Part shown: in pieces, positions 40,786 through 50,400 of the stretch | Layout: the number at the start of each line of letters is the position of its first letter | How positions within the stretch are numbered: the first letter of the stretch is position 1 | Origin: Ga0077527 sp021300125 | GTDB lineage: Bacteria > Pseudomonadota > Gammaproteobacteria > Burkholderiales > SG8-41 | Assembly (NCBI GenBank): GCA_046339595.1 | Contig: JBKDUF010000039.1 | Location: 1 to 50,695, forward strand | DNA length: 50,695 bases | Reading direction: 5' to 3' | Program-made: the position numbers and the translations under genes | Notes under the pieces: generated by a model | What the model saw: only the letters and a program-made list of their open reading frames with translations | Told to the model about the DNA's origin: nothing | The model's database searches: none

Positions 40786-41909
40786 CGCAGGCGCTGGTCG
40801 GCGTAGGTCTGCAGGTCCGGCGGCAGGTTGCCACTGGCGCGGGCGCGGCGGAAAGCCTCCCGCGCCTCGGCATCGCGTCCGCCGGCCTCGAGTGACATGC
40901 CCAGGCCGAGCAGCCAGATGCCGTTGCCGGGCCGCAGGCGCAGCGCGCGGTCGAACAGATCGATCGCGTCGGCATGGCGCTGCTGGCGCTGCAGCAGTCC
41001 GGCAAAAAAAGCGAGGTAATCGGCGTTGCCGCCGGCGTATTCGAGGCTGCGCCCCAGAGTCTGCACGCCGCCCTCGATATCGCCGCGCTCGACCTGCAGG
41101 CGCGCCAGCATCATCGCGAAACCGGACTGGGAGGGTGCGATTTGCAGTCCCTCCTGCAGCACGCGCATCGCCTCCGCCGGCTGCCGCACATCCACCAGCA
41201 CGCCGACCAGGGCCTGGCGTGCGCCATGCAGCGCGGGATCAATCTGCAGGGCGGCTTCGAAGGCGGCGCGCGCCTCGCTGGCGCGTCCCTGGTGCAGGGC
41301 GGAGGCACCACGCGCGAATTCGAACTCGGCACGCTGGCGCGGTGTCTGCTCGCGCTCGCGGCGGTCAATCTGGGGCGGAACCGCAGGTGCGGGCCTGGTA
41401 ATACCAGTCGCAGTCTCGGGCACGGCAGCGGCAATCGCGGGAGCAGAGGACGACGCTGGCGCAAGCGGGGGCGCGGCCGGAGCAGGCTTTGGTACAACCG
41501 GCGGGGATGGCTTGTCACTTCGGGGCTCTGCCCGGTCCGGCGCTTTCACGATCACCGAATGTGTGCTGACGGGCGGAGGATCATCGCTTTTCGCAGCCGG
41601 CGCCTGGGCAAGGTCGAAACTCATGCCGGGGATGGGAGATCCAGACTCGTCGGCCGGCGGCAGTTTGACCAAGTTCTGGCTCAGTCCTGCCGGCAGCCAA
41701 GGCAGCATGTCGCGCCACCACCAGGCCGCAGTTGCGGCAGCAAGCAGCAGCACGGCCAGCACTGCTCCAATCCATGACGGCGAAAGCCAATCGAGACCAG
41801 ACGACCGGGGACCAGGCATCGCCCGTACATGATCGGGAATACGGTTGCGTTCCTCACCCGAAGCGCGGCGACGCTCAAGGTCGATCAGCATCTGGTTGAT
41901 GACGCTCAT
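40782..41909 (-). CDS. mshN: MSHA biogenesis TPR protein MshN-like
   Basis: A 375-residue bitopic protein. It opens MSVINQMLIDLERRRASGE, a typical MshN start; one membrane helix lies at about 47-65, then a Pro/Ala-rich linker. TPR-type repeats fill about 185-370, for example GASALHQGRASEARAAFEAALQIDPALHGARQALVGVLV and LFDRALRLRPGNGIWLLGLGMSLEAGGRDAEAREAFRRA. Its ATG overlaps the mshM stop by 4 bases. It ends the visible msh operon; the next genes in Vibrio, mshE and mshG, are not downstream. Confidence 0.87.
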   Translation of the reverse strand: MSVINQMLIDLERRRASGEERNRIPDHVRAMPGPRSSGLDWLSPSWIGAVLAVLLLAAATAAWWWRDMLPWLPAGLSQNLVKLPPADESGSPIPGMSFDLAQAPAAKSDDPPPVSTHSVIVKAPDRAEPRSDKPSPPVVPKPAPAAPPLAPASSSAPAIAAAVPETATGITRPAPAVPPQIDRREREQTPRQRAEFEFARGASALHQGRASEARAAFEAALQIDPALHGARQALVGVLVDVRQPAEAMRVLQEGLQIAPSQSGFAMMLARLQVERGDIEGGVQTLGRSLEYAGGNADYLAFFAGLLQRQQRHADAIDLFDRALRLRPGNGIWLLGLGMSLEAGGRDAEAREAFRRARASGNLPPDLQTYADQRLR

Positions 41910-42796
41910 GACCGCAGCAGGTAAAGCATGACGGTCACCAGAACTGCAAAAGCCAAGGCCACCACCGCATAGCTCCAGCGCGGACGAGAGGCTGATGGCG
42001 TGTCGGCGGCGGCGGCACGCACATGGCGCGGAAATACCTGCTGCAACCCCTCACCAAATGCCAGCAGCATCGACTTGTGGGCAATGATGTTGGCTAGCCG
42101 TGGCACGCCGCGGCATGCACGATGTAGGATACGCACCGACGCCGGCAGAAATACCCGGCTGCCGCGGTAACCGGCGACCCGCAAGCGATGCGCAAGATAG
42201 TATTCAATCTCCGCTGCGTTCAGCGCCGACAGCCGGTATTGGAAAGTGATGCGCTGTCGCAACTGTCGTACTGAGGACTGGGCAAGGCGCGCATCCAGTT
42301 CGGGCTGGCCGAAAAGCACCACCTGCACCAGCTTGCGTTTTTCGGTTTCAAGATTTGATAGCAGCCGTAAAGATTCCAAGGTCTCCAGCGGCATCGCCTG
42401 CGCCTCGTCCAGGCAGACCACCACGGTCCTGTCCCCGCGCGCGAAGTCGAGCAACGCCCGCTGCAATTCCTTCAGCAGATGATGCTGATCAGCGTCTCGA
42501 GGCAGCTGGATCGCCAGCTCTTCGGCCAGCGCGAACATCAATGAGCGCGGCTCCAGGTAGGGGTTGGGTACATAGGCCGACACAAAACAGTCGCCGAGCA
42601 TGGCCATGAAGCGTCGGCACAGCAGCGTCTTGCCCGTACCGACTTCTCCGGTGATCTTCATGAAACCCTCGCCGTTGCGCGCGGCAACCAAGAGGGTGTT
42701 CAGCGCCTCCTGGTGTGCGTTGCACGCGTAGGCGAAACTGGTATCGGGGGTTATGCAGAAGGGAAGTTCGCGCAACCCGAAATGTGCCTCGTACAT
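41906..42796 (-). CDS. mshM: MSHA biogenesis ATPase MshM (ExeA-like AAA)
   Basis: A 296-residue ExeA/GspA-type AAA ATPase: MYEAHFGLRELPFCITPDTSFAYACNAHQEAL, Walker A GEVGTGKT at 50-57, Walker B VVCLDEAQ and ITFQYRLSALNAAEIEYYLAHRL. A single C-terminal membrane helix (WSYAVVALAFAVLVTVMLYLL) is present. In related systems such ATPases assist secretin assembly or peptidoglycan passage. It lies directly after mshL and overlaps mshN. Confidence 0.92.
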   Translation of the reverse strand: MYEAHFGLRELPFCITPDTSFAYACNAHQEALNTLLVAARNGEGFMKITGEVGTGKTLLCRRFMAMLGDCFVSAYVPNPYLEPRSLMFALAEELAIQLPRDADQHHLLKELQRALLDFARGDRTVVVCLDEAQAMPLETLESLRLLSNLETEKRKLVQVVLFGQPELDARLAQSSVRQLRQRITFQYRLSALNAAEIEYYLAHRLRVAGYRGSRVFLPASVRILHRACRGVPRLANIIAHKSMLLAFGEGLQQVFPRHVRAAAADTPSASRPRWSYAVVALAFAVLVTVMLYLLRS

Positions 42797-42820
42797 CGCT
42801 TCGCCCTGAATCCCGGCGCT

Positions 42821-44599
42821 TCAGCGCGGCTGCGACACGGGCGAGGTCATCGAACGGATGCGGTCACTGGTCTGCTGAAGGTCCTCCTGCCAGCTGCGAT
42901 CGCTGTGGATGATCGTCGGCTTCAGCAGGATCACCAGTTCGCTCTTGACGTTGCTGCGGTCGCGCTGGCGGAATAGGCTGCCGATGCCGGGCGCGTCGCC
43001 GAGCCCGGGCACTTGACTGCGGTCGTTTACGGACTGCTGGCGCATCAGGCCGCCAATGGCGACGATATTGCCGTCCTGCACCCGCACTATGGTGTCAGTG
43101 ACATTGACGTCGCTGGATGCGAGCGGCAGGGTGAACGAGCCCAAGGTGCCGAGATCAATCACCTTGCGCCGTTCGACCACGGTGCTCACCGAGGGGTTGA
43201 TGTGCAGGATGATATTGCTCCCGCCATCGATCTGCGGCGTCACGTCGAGCGCAATCCCGGAGAAGAACGGAGCCACCGTGATGGTCGGTGTCACCGTTGT
43301 GCTGGTACCGGTGGTACTTGATGTGGTACTGACATTGGTGACGAAAAAGTCATCGGTACCGACCTTGAGCACCGCCTTCTGATTGTTGATTGTCGCCACA
43401 CGCGGGCTGGACAGCACATTGACTCCGCCCTGGGTTTCGAGAAAGGTGAGCAGTGCCGCGAAATCGCTGGTCTGAAGGGCAAGACCGAAGAGTCCGCCGG
43501 CTGCACTTGCCCCCAGCGAGAGCGCGCTGGCCACCCCGCCTGCCGCACCGCCGGCGAAATTGGATCCACTCAGGATCGAACCGTCGGCAGCACGGCCGGT
43601 GGGCGTGCTGATCGCCCCGCTGCGGCCGAGCGTGGTGCCGGGACGGATCACTCCAGCGCCGAAACTGGTCGAGCCGTCGCGAAAGCCCGCCCAGTTGATG
43701 CCGGCCTGGAAACTGTCACGCAGCGAAACCTCGATGATCTTGGCCTCGAGTACGACCTGGCGTTCGACGATCACCTGCATCGCTTTCAGGAACTGCCCGA
43801 CGCTGCGCAACTCCTGAGGCATCGCGCGTACGACCACCACACCTGATTGCGAGTTAACCACCACGCTGCGGCCCTGCCCGCCGCCTAGGATGGCATTGAG
43901 CGAACGCTGGATATCGTTCCAGAAATCACTGTCCGAACGGGTGGTAACCCGGGTGCTCTCCGCGGCGCGGGTGCCGCCGGCGCCGGCAGGCCCGGTGACC
44001 GGCACCGGAACCGCACCGGGGGCTGCGGCACCGGGGCTGGCCGGCGCATCAGTGATCGAACCGGAGCTGACGCGGGTGTCGGTCTGGCCACGGCGCTGCG
44101 CGTGCAGGTAATTGACCTGGAAAATCTGCGTCTGCAGTGCCGCCGGCAGCACCGTGATGCGGTTGCCCTGGATGGTGTAATCGAAACCATAGAGGTCGCG
44201 CAGCGTGTCCAGTGCCTCGGGCACCGTGACATCCTTCAGGTTCACCGACAGTTCACCGCGCACATCGGGATGCAGCACCATGCTGTATCGGGTGCCGGAG
44301 ACGATGGCCAGGAAGACCTGGCTCGCCGGCGCATTGTTGACGGAAAGGTCGAAGCGCGGCTCGGGTTTCTGTGTGGCCGCCGATGGCATTTCCACAACCA
44401 GCGGCGGCAGCAGTGCGCGGCTAACCGCGTCTGCAGCAGGCTGCTGGGTGCGCCGGTTCTGCGCGGCCTGGTCCAGTTCGCGCTGGATCGCTTCCAGTGC
44501 CGCGCTGCGCCCCTGCTGCGGCGGCTCGGCGCAGCCGGCGAGCATCAGCCCCAGTACCCCGAGGAGCAACCCCTGTCCGTAAATACTTGTTGGCTTCAT
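42821..44599 (-). CDS. mshL: MSHA secretin MshL (PilQ/GspD family)
   Basis: Outer-membrane ring through which the pilus exits. The 592-residue lipoprotein has lipobox LAGC (C23), an N-domain with the STN-like ELSVNLKDVTVPEALDTLRDLYG, and the secretin core VLSSPRVATINNQKAVLKVGTD and GSFTLPLASSDVNVTDTIVRVQDGNIVAIGGLMRQQ near the C-terminus. A Gly/Ala-rich stretch lies about 205-230. ATG 44599 is used because it gives the lipoprotein signal. It follows mshK by 4 bases. Confidence 0.95.
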   Translation of the reverse strand: MKPTSIYGQGLLLGVLGLMLAGCAEPPQQGRSAALEAIQRELDQAAQNRRTQQPAADAVSRALLPPLVVEMPSAATQKPEPRFDLSVNNAPASQVFLAIVSGTRYSMVLHPDVRGELSVNLKDVTVPEALDTLRDLYGFDYTIQGNRITVLPAALQTQIFQVNYLHAQRRGQTDTRVSSGSITDAPASPGAAAPGAVPVPVTGPAGAGGTRAAESTRVTTRSDSDFWNDIQRSLNAILGGGQGRSVVVNSQSGVVVVRAMPQELRSVGQFLKAMQVIVERQVVLEAKIIEVSLRDSFQAGINWAGFRDGSTSFGAGVIRPGTTLGRSGAISTPTGRAADGSILSGSNFAGGAAGGVASALSLGASAAGGLFGLALQTSDFAALLTFLETQGGVNVLSSPRVATINNQKAVLKVGTDDFFVTNVSTTSSTTGTSTTVTPTITVAPFFSGIALDVTPQIDGGSNIILHINPSVSTVVERRKVIDLGTLGSFTLPLASSDVNVTDTIVRVQDGNIVAIGGLMRQQSVNDRSQVPGLGDAPGIGSLFRQRDRSNVKSELVILLKPTIIHSDRSWQEDLQQTSDRIRSMTSPVSQPR

Positions 44600-44603
44600 C
44601 GCT

Positions 44604-44954
44604 TCATTTCTTCGCCATGTTCGCCGCCTTACCGCCGGCTGGCTTTTTTTCCACCTGGGGATGCAAGCGCAGCACCGTTTTCTCAATGCCGTTGTGCAGC
44701 ACTGCCTCAGTCTCCGTCAGCCGCACCAGCCTGGCACCGCCATAGCGTCCGCCCAGCACCACCATTTCGCCGCTGATCACCGCCACCTTGCGCGTGGGCG
44801 ACAGCATCACCGACTGCAGGACCGGGCCGCCACCGCTGGCCGCAGCCTGGGAAGACTCGGTAAGGATTGCCGGCGGACGGGTCGGATCGGAAAGTCCCTG
44901 CGCCATGGCCAGCCCGGGCAACAGGCACAGCAGTCCTTGCAATAGTCGCATCAT
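44604..44954 (-). CDS. mshK: MSHA biogenesis protein MshK-like (PilP-like)
   Basis: A 116-residue periplasmic protein with signal peptide MMRLLQGLLCLLPGLAMAQG. The body DPTRPP, LQSVMLSPTRKVAVISGEMVVLGGRYGGARLVRLTETEAVLHNG is the GspC/PilP-type homology region; the Ala/Lys-rich tail is probably disordered. The ATG at 44954 overlaps the mshJ stop (ATGA). In the MSHA system MshK lies between MshJ and MshL, as here. Confidence 0.86.
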   Translation of the reverse strand: MMRLLQGLLCLLPGLAMAQGLSDPTRPPAILTESSQAAASGGGPVLQSVMLSPTRKVAVISGEMVVLGGRYGGARLVRLTETEAVLHNGIEKTVLRLHPQVEKKPAGGKAANMAKK

Positions 44955-45622
44955 ACGACGAGCCAGACCTTGTTCATGCTCAGAGTATGGATGGTGAGCG
45001 TGAGTTTCAGGCGCGGATGACGGCCAGCGTCCAATACCACGCTGCCCCAGAACAGCTGCCATGGCAGCTTTTCGAGGCGCGCCAGATAGGCCTGCAACTC
45101 GCCATACCCCCCCTCGACCTCAATCTCGAAACTGTGCTGGAAAATACCACGATCGGACTCGCCTTCCTTGGCCTCACTCTTGGTTCCGCCAGCGGTTTCG
45201 AAACGCTGGACCGGCAGCTTGCGCAGGCTGACCAGGCCCAGATTGCCGTCACGGGCGAGTACGCCTTCGAGCAGACTTACCACCTGATCAGGAGGCACCA
45301 GCTGTTTTTGCAGGCCCTTCAGCTTGCCGTCAAGTTCGGCGATCTGTCGCCGCAATTCGTCGCGGTAACGGCGCTTGACCTCTTCGGAATCGTTGTCTCG
45401 GCCCGTGGCCATTGCCTGCTCACCCGCCTTGATTGCCGCGCGCGTCTCGGCAATCTGCCCGGATAGGCGGCGCTGCTGCTGAGCCAGCGGCTGCAGCGCC
45501 AGCGCTTCAAACACCAGCACCACCACCGCAACCAGACCGACGGCCATGATCGTACGTTCGCGCCGCGACCGCGCCGCGAAGCGGTCGCTGTACTGCTTCC
45601 AGAGCATGGCGTAACGCTCCAT
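44951..45622 (-). CDS. mshJ: MSHA biogenesis protein MshJ (PilO-like)
   Basis: A 223-residue bitopic protein: cytoplasmic N-terminus, one helix at about 27-45 (VGLVAVVVLVFEALALQPLA), a coiled coil at about 45-115 and a ferredoxin-like domain (HSFEIEVEGGYGELQAYLARLEKLPWQLFW). This is the PilO/GspM layout, and it would pair with the PilN-like protein encoded upstream. Its start overlaps the stop of that gene by one base. Confidence 0.88.
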   Translation of the reverse strand: MERYAMLWKQYSDRFAARSRRERTIMAVGLVAVVVLVFEALALQPLAQQQRRLSGQIAETRAAIKAGEQAMATGRDNDSEEVKRRYRDELRRQIAELDGKLKGLQKQLVPPDQVVSLLEGVLARDGNLGLVSLRKLPVQRFETAGGTKSEAKEGESDRGIFQHSFEIEVEGGYGELQAYLARLEKLPWQLFWGSVVLDAGRHPRLKLTLTIHTLSMNKVWLVV

Positions 45623-46314
45623 CAGCGGCGCTCCATCGGTGTCTCGGACGCTGCTGCGGAGGGCTCGCGGGTGCTGAGGGAAAACTCGAGAAAACGCGGC
45701 GCTTCGGGTTTCACCGGCGCCGCCTCTGCGGCTGCCGCTGGCTCGGGAGTTGCAGCTGCCGGACGGCGCAGCTCAAAACCTGAAAACTCGCGCCCCTTCA
45801 GCGCCGGCTCGGCATTCAGGCGCTGGATGTAGGCCGGCACCAGTTCCTGTCGCAGCACCCGCCCCCTGATCACGACGTCACCGCTGGCCGCAATACTGAA
45901 ACCGGTGAGCCACAATCCATCGATGGTCTGGCGGGCGAAGGCTTGCATGTGGCGCGCGAAACCCTCGCGATTGCCCAGTGCGCCACCTTCAAGGAGGTTC
46001 ATGCTGTGACGGGCGGTCTTTAGGGACTGTTCAAGGCGCTGGTTCTCGGCATCAATTGCGCTGATCCCCTGCTGCGCGCCCTCGCCCTTGAGGCGGTCAG
46101 CATACAGATTTTGCGCCTTCAGCAGGGACTGGGCGGAAGCAAGTTCCTCACGCAGGCCGTTGACCAGCGTCCGGTCGTGCGCGACCAGCAGCGCCATCAC
46201 CAGCGCAGCCAGCAGCGCCAGCGCAAGGCCGCGCGCAAGGCTCAACTGCACGCGCGGCCTGCGAAAGGCTGGCGCCAGCAGGTTGACGTATTGCATGGCT
46301 GCGGCCTCTCTCAT
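45622..46314 (-). CDS. PilN-like MSHA biogenesis protein (MshI2)
   Basis: A 230-residue bitopic PilN/MshI2-type protein: short start MQYVNLLAPAFRRPR, one membrane helix at about 27-45 (LALALLAALVMALLVAHD), coiled coil and a C-terminal ferredoxin-like domain (FARQTIDGLWLTGFSIAASGDVVIRGRV). The C-terminus has an Ala/Pro/Glu linker. ATG 46314 is chosen because it overlaps the mshI TGA (ATGA); an ATG at 46296 could also serve. It links the PilM-like MshI with MshJ. Confidence 0.87.
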   Translation of the reverse strand: MREAAAMQYVNLLAPAFRRPRVQLSLARGLALALLAALVMALLVAHDRTLVNGLREELASAQSLLKAQNLYADRLKGEGAQQGISAIDAENQRLEQSLKTARHSMNLLEGGALGNREGFARHMQAFARQTIDGLWLTGFSIAASGDVVIRGRVLRQELVPAYIQRLNAEPALKGREFSGFELRRPAAATPEPAAAAEAAPVKPEAPRFLEFSLSTREPSAAASETPMERR

Positions 46315-47237
46315 GCCGCAGACCCGGCACGCATCGAGGCACCAATGATCTGCAGGCACTGGGTCTGGCGCAGAGGGTCGCGCAATTCCGGCACGCTGGG
46401 GAAATCCATTACCTGTCCGAGGTCAAGCAACTCGACCGGGAGAGTCAAATTGGCTGCGAGGTATCCGACAAACTGGTCGCCGAAAGGCACGTTGCACACC
46501 ACCACCCGGGACAGCGAGACGTTGCGGAACTTGCGGTCGAAGTGGTCAAACGAACGCTGCAGTTCGAGCGCGACGCGGTCGTAGAGAGATTCAGCAGCGG
46601 CTTCATTTTCAAAATCCCCGAGACTGACCTCAATCCGGCGGGACTGGTAAAGCTCGCCATCGGCGGTAAAAGTGAGCGTCGCGGAGTCGGCGTCAACACC
46701 AAACAGGGCCAGGCCGCGGCCTTCGGCTTCAAGCAGGTGGGCGAGGTTGCGCTGGGCGAACTCAGGCACGTCAATCGCGATGAGCCCAATGTCCGCTTCG
46801 TTGAAGGGTTTGACCATGGCTGAGATGGTTTCATTGCGTACGGCAATGGCGAGCATCTGCGGCTTGCGCTCGCCGTCGCCCGCCGGCACGCCGACAGCGT
46901 CCACCGTCACGGTTTCGATTGGATAATCGATCAAATCCTTCAGCGACCAGCGCGCGGCGGCACGCACCTCGGAATCCGGCACTTCGGGACGGTCAATGCT
47001 GAACATCTGGTAATCACGGTGCTTGAGCACCGTCAAACAGCGATAACGATCGAGATCGAGTTCGCGGCGAAGGCGGACAAGCGTCGCCACGTCATCGCCA
47101 TCCTTGCGGAAGGACTCGCATAGCAGCACTTCAGGCCTGGGGCGTCCCTCCGCCAGCACGTGCGAAAGATCCACACGGTCATCATGCATGGTCAGGCACA
47201 ACCAGCCGGGGCGAGGGCTTTTGCGAAAAAAATTCAT
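46311..47237 (-). CDS. mshI: MSHA biogenesis protein MshI (PilM-like)
   Basis: A 308-residue cytoplasmic protein with the actin-like fold of PilM/MshI. The order is FFRKSPRPGWLCLTMHDDRVDLSHV, VPDSEVRAAARWSLKDLIDYPIETVTVDAVGVPAGD, IGLIAIDVPEFAQRNLAHLLEAEGRGLALFGVDADSATLTF and RSFDHFDRKFRNVSLSRVVV. It is the first gene of the msh run, with a 197-base gap to the MshQ-like gene. A CRP-like site and an AT-rich repeat lie in that gap. Confidence 0.9.
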   Translation of the reverse strand: MNFFRKSPRPGWLCLTMHDDRVDLSHVLAEGRPRPEVLLCESFRKDGDDVATLVRLRRELDLDRYRCLTVLKHRDYQMFSIDRPEVPDSEVRAAARWSLKDLIDYPIETVTVDAVGVPAGDGERKPQMLAIAVRNETISAMVKPFNEADIGLIAIDVPEFAQRNLAHLLEAEGRGLALFGVDADSATLTFTADGELYQSRRIEVSLGDFENEAAAESLYDRVALELQRSFDHFDRKFRNVSLSRVVVCNVPFGDQFVGYLAANLTLPVELLDLGQVMDFPSVPELRDPLRQTQCLQIIGASMRAGSAA

Positions 47238-47287
47238 CGTGGCCGGTAATGTCCGAGCTCAAGGTCAAGGTGAAGCTCAGCCTTAAC

Positions 47288-47308
47288 AATTGAAGAAGAA
47301 TTGAAGAA
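47288..47308. repeat. 11-base tandem repeat upstream of mshI
   Basis: AATTGAAGAA occurs at 47288-47297 and again at 47299-47308, an exact 11-base period (about one helical turn), 50 to 70 bases upstream of the mshI ATG. It may be a binding site for a dimeric regulator or merely AT-rich leader. Confidence 0.4.
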
Positions 47309-47377
47309 TCTCCAATTTGACAAGTCTAGCATTTATCCTGCATTTTCAGGCATTTGATACGCGACTGATCCCGACAC

Positions 47378-47393
47378 TGTGACCTGTATCACG
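47378..47393. promoter_or_regulatory. CRP-like operator upstream of mshI
   Basis: TGTGA-CCTGTA-TCACG matches the CRP/Vfr consensus TGTGA-N6-TCACA at nine of ten conserved positions. It lies about 140 bases before the mshI ATG, a distance compatible with activation, and 42 bases after the 3' end of the MshQ-like gene. No other strong site is seen in the gap, and the core promoter is not certain. Confidence 0.45.
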
Positions 47394-47434
47394 GCGGGTG
47401 CTGTGCGGGGCTAAAAACCGGGATTCCACAGAGT

Positions 47435-50400
47435 TCACTGCTCACGCCGGTGGATGACTTGATCGCTGCTGCGGGTGGAACCGAAACGCACCCGCACCGC
47501 AGGATCCTTGCTGTAAGTGCCGGGCGGACTGCACCAGAGACCCCGCAGGTGGGCCAGGGTGCCCGCGGAGGCTGCCGGCGAGAAGGCGTTACAGGCATCG
47601 GCATTGGCGCCGCTGCCGAGATTTAGGGTGACATCCACGCCCCCCGCATTGGCTGCCCCCGGGGCGCTCAACTGAATCGTGCTGCGGCCCGACTGCAGCG
47701 GGCTTGCGGTGATGGTGGCCGTGGTCTCCCCGGCATTGAGGCTGCCGGTGTAGTTGCCGAGGCCGACGTTGCCCGCCACCAGCGGGGTGCAGCTATCCAG
47801 CGTGTTGGTGATGAAGGAGGTGCCGTTCCAGAATTGCGCCTCCACCGGCACCCGCAGCGCCAGCACCTGCGAGCCGCTGCTGCTGCCGAGGCGCAGGCGG
47901 CCGTAGCGCACCCGCTTGTCGTTGGTGGTGCCGGCATTGGCGTCACTGAACAGGATGCCGTTGCCGGCAGTGGCAGCGCCGAAGGCGGCAGGGTTGGTGG
48001 CAAACGCGACGCTGTCGGCATCTATGATATTTAGAGACAGCGCAATCTCGGCATCGAATTCCGCCGCCGGGGTGCTGGCATTGCGCGTGAAGCGCAGGCC
48101 GCTGCCGCCGGAAAACGTCAGCGTGCCGCTGCCATTGCCTGAATCCACAATCGCCGGTTCGGCGGTGGTGGCCGGCAGACCCGTGGTATCCAGTGTGCCG
48201 CTCATTGCGGCATACCGTGAAGACTGTGCCGCGGGCGTCAGCGTGGTGTTGTTGAGGCGCCACCAGGTGCCGGTGTAACGCGTGGTGGTGTTGCCGTTGG
48301 CATCGCGCGCGGTGACGGTGATCACCGGCGCTGTCGAGTAATTGAAGGCCTGGCCCTGGTAGGTGAAGCCGGTGCAGGCCGGCGCAAATACCGGCACGTT
48401 GGTGGCCACCGCGAAATTGTCGGGTGTGAACCGGCCGACGTTGATCACCGCAGAGGCAATGCGCCGCTCCAGCAGTGTCGAGCCATCACTGGCATCGACC
48501 GACGCAAAATCATCGTCAATCAACTGCAGCGCGAACGATCCGACATCGGCGTATTGGGCAGTGTCGGTGGCCAGCAAACCGGCGGCAAAGGTAGTGTTGA
48601 ATGTTAGCGCCGCCTGGGTCGGCGTGCAGGCCGCGCCAACACAAGCCGTCAGCGTGGCGAGGGGCACGCCGGAGTAGTTGGTGGTTACCGCGGCCACGGC
48701 ATTTACCGCGCTTGCACGGAGGCTGAAAGGCCGACCGGCGTTGTGCAGCTCTGCGCCGAACAGGGTGCTGTTCAGCGGGCTGGCGGTGCCTGCGGTGGTG
48801 CGCGTGTTATTGGTCGCGGCAAAGCCACTGATCGCGTCCGGGCGGATCGCAAAGTTGTCGGTCGAGCAACTGGTCACTGTCGGCGAGCCTGTGGGCCAGC
48901 GCACCCGCACGCGCACATCACGCCAGGAGTCGGGCACCGCGGCGAAATTCACCGTGGACCGCCCGCCGCTGATCGTGGGGTTCGGCGCCACGTTCTGCAT
49001 CACGGTGAAGCTGGTCGGACAGTTGTTGGCGTCAAGCGGCACGCCGGTTGTGGTATTGCCGAGCAGATCAACCAGCACCGCGCTGTTGAAGCTCGCGAGC
49101 TGTACGCCGGAGAGGATTGCCACCACGTCGAGGCTGAAGGCAACACCGGCGCGCTTGGTGCGGATCACGCCGGTGATCAACCCGGCGCCCGTGGTCGTTT
49201 CAAAGGCATTGAAACTGCCAGGAGCGGGCGGCGTGCCCTCGCCAATCTGGAGATCCCCTAGCGCGGTGATGCCGGTGGCCTGGGTGCTGGTGAGAGTGCG
49301 GGTTCCGGTGGTCGTCGCCGCCCAAGCGGCACCGGTCCAGCGGCGGATGATGAACGTGGATGTATCGAGACCGGCATCGGGATCGCCGGGGTTGATGAAG
49401 GTCAGTGTTGCGCTGTAATTGGTGAACGTCGTCAGCGCCACGCCGGTGACTCCGGTGGTGGTCAGCCGCCAGTGGCGGTTGACCGTCCGCGCGACGGTGA
49501 AGCCCGAAGTAGCGATGTTGGGATGGTCGCTGGCCACGGTGTTGACAATCAGGCGGCCGGCGGTCACCCCGGTGAACACCAGCGAGGCCGGGGTATAGGC
49601 GCCGGCGCTGCCGATTTCGTAATTGCAGGTCGAGCCGCCGGCGGGAATCAGTTTCTGAAGATTGCCGACGACATGGCCAGCGGTGCGCGAGACACTGGGC
49701 GTGGCGCAGCTCAGCTCCGAGACCAGTACATTGCCGCCGGTGCTGATTTCGCCGCTGGTCAGCGTGATCACGTTGCGCACCACCACCGTGCTGGCCAGCG
49801 TGATGCCGGCAGCATTGTTCATCACGAAATTGTGGAAACCGTCGGCGGCCGTGGTCACCGGCTCCAGCGCGGTGCCGGAGAGGGCCTGTGCCGCACTGCC
49901 GTTCATGGTCACCGTGCCTGTGCCACGCGTGAAGATGCCGTTGATGGTGTTCGTGGCGCCGCGCAGGAATAACTGGCCCGCAGCGGTATTGCTGAAGGTG
50001 CCGCTGTTGGTGAAACCACCATTGGCATTGACGATGCCAGTAGAGGAAATGGTGATGGTTTCATCGGCGTTGTTGGCAAGCACACCGCCAACCGTCAGCG
50101 TGCCGGTGGACACCGTGGTCTGAACCAGGAAGGCCTGGTTGACCTGGGTGTAATTGCCAGTCACCGTAAGCAGGCCGGCGTTGACATTGACCGTATCGTT
50201 GTTGGTCAAAATACCACCCACGGTGATGCGGCCAACATTGGCGCCTGATGAAGGACGCACGGTGGAAGCACCGGCCACTGTCGAGTTGATAGTCAGGTCA
50301 CCGGTGATGTTGATGCCTTGGCCCAGGGCACTCGCACCCGTCACCTCCAGCAGCGCATCCCGATTGGTATTGCCTCCGCCAGTGATCGTGACATTACCGC

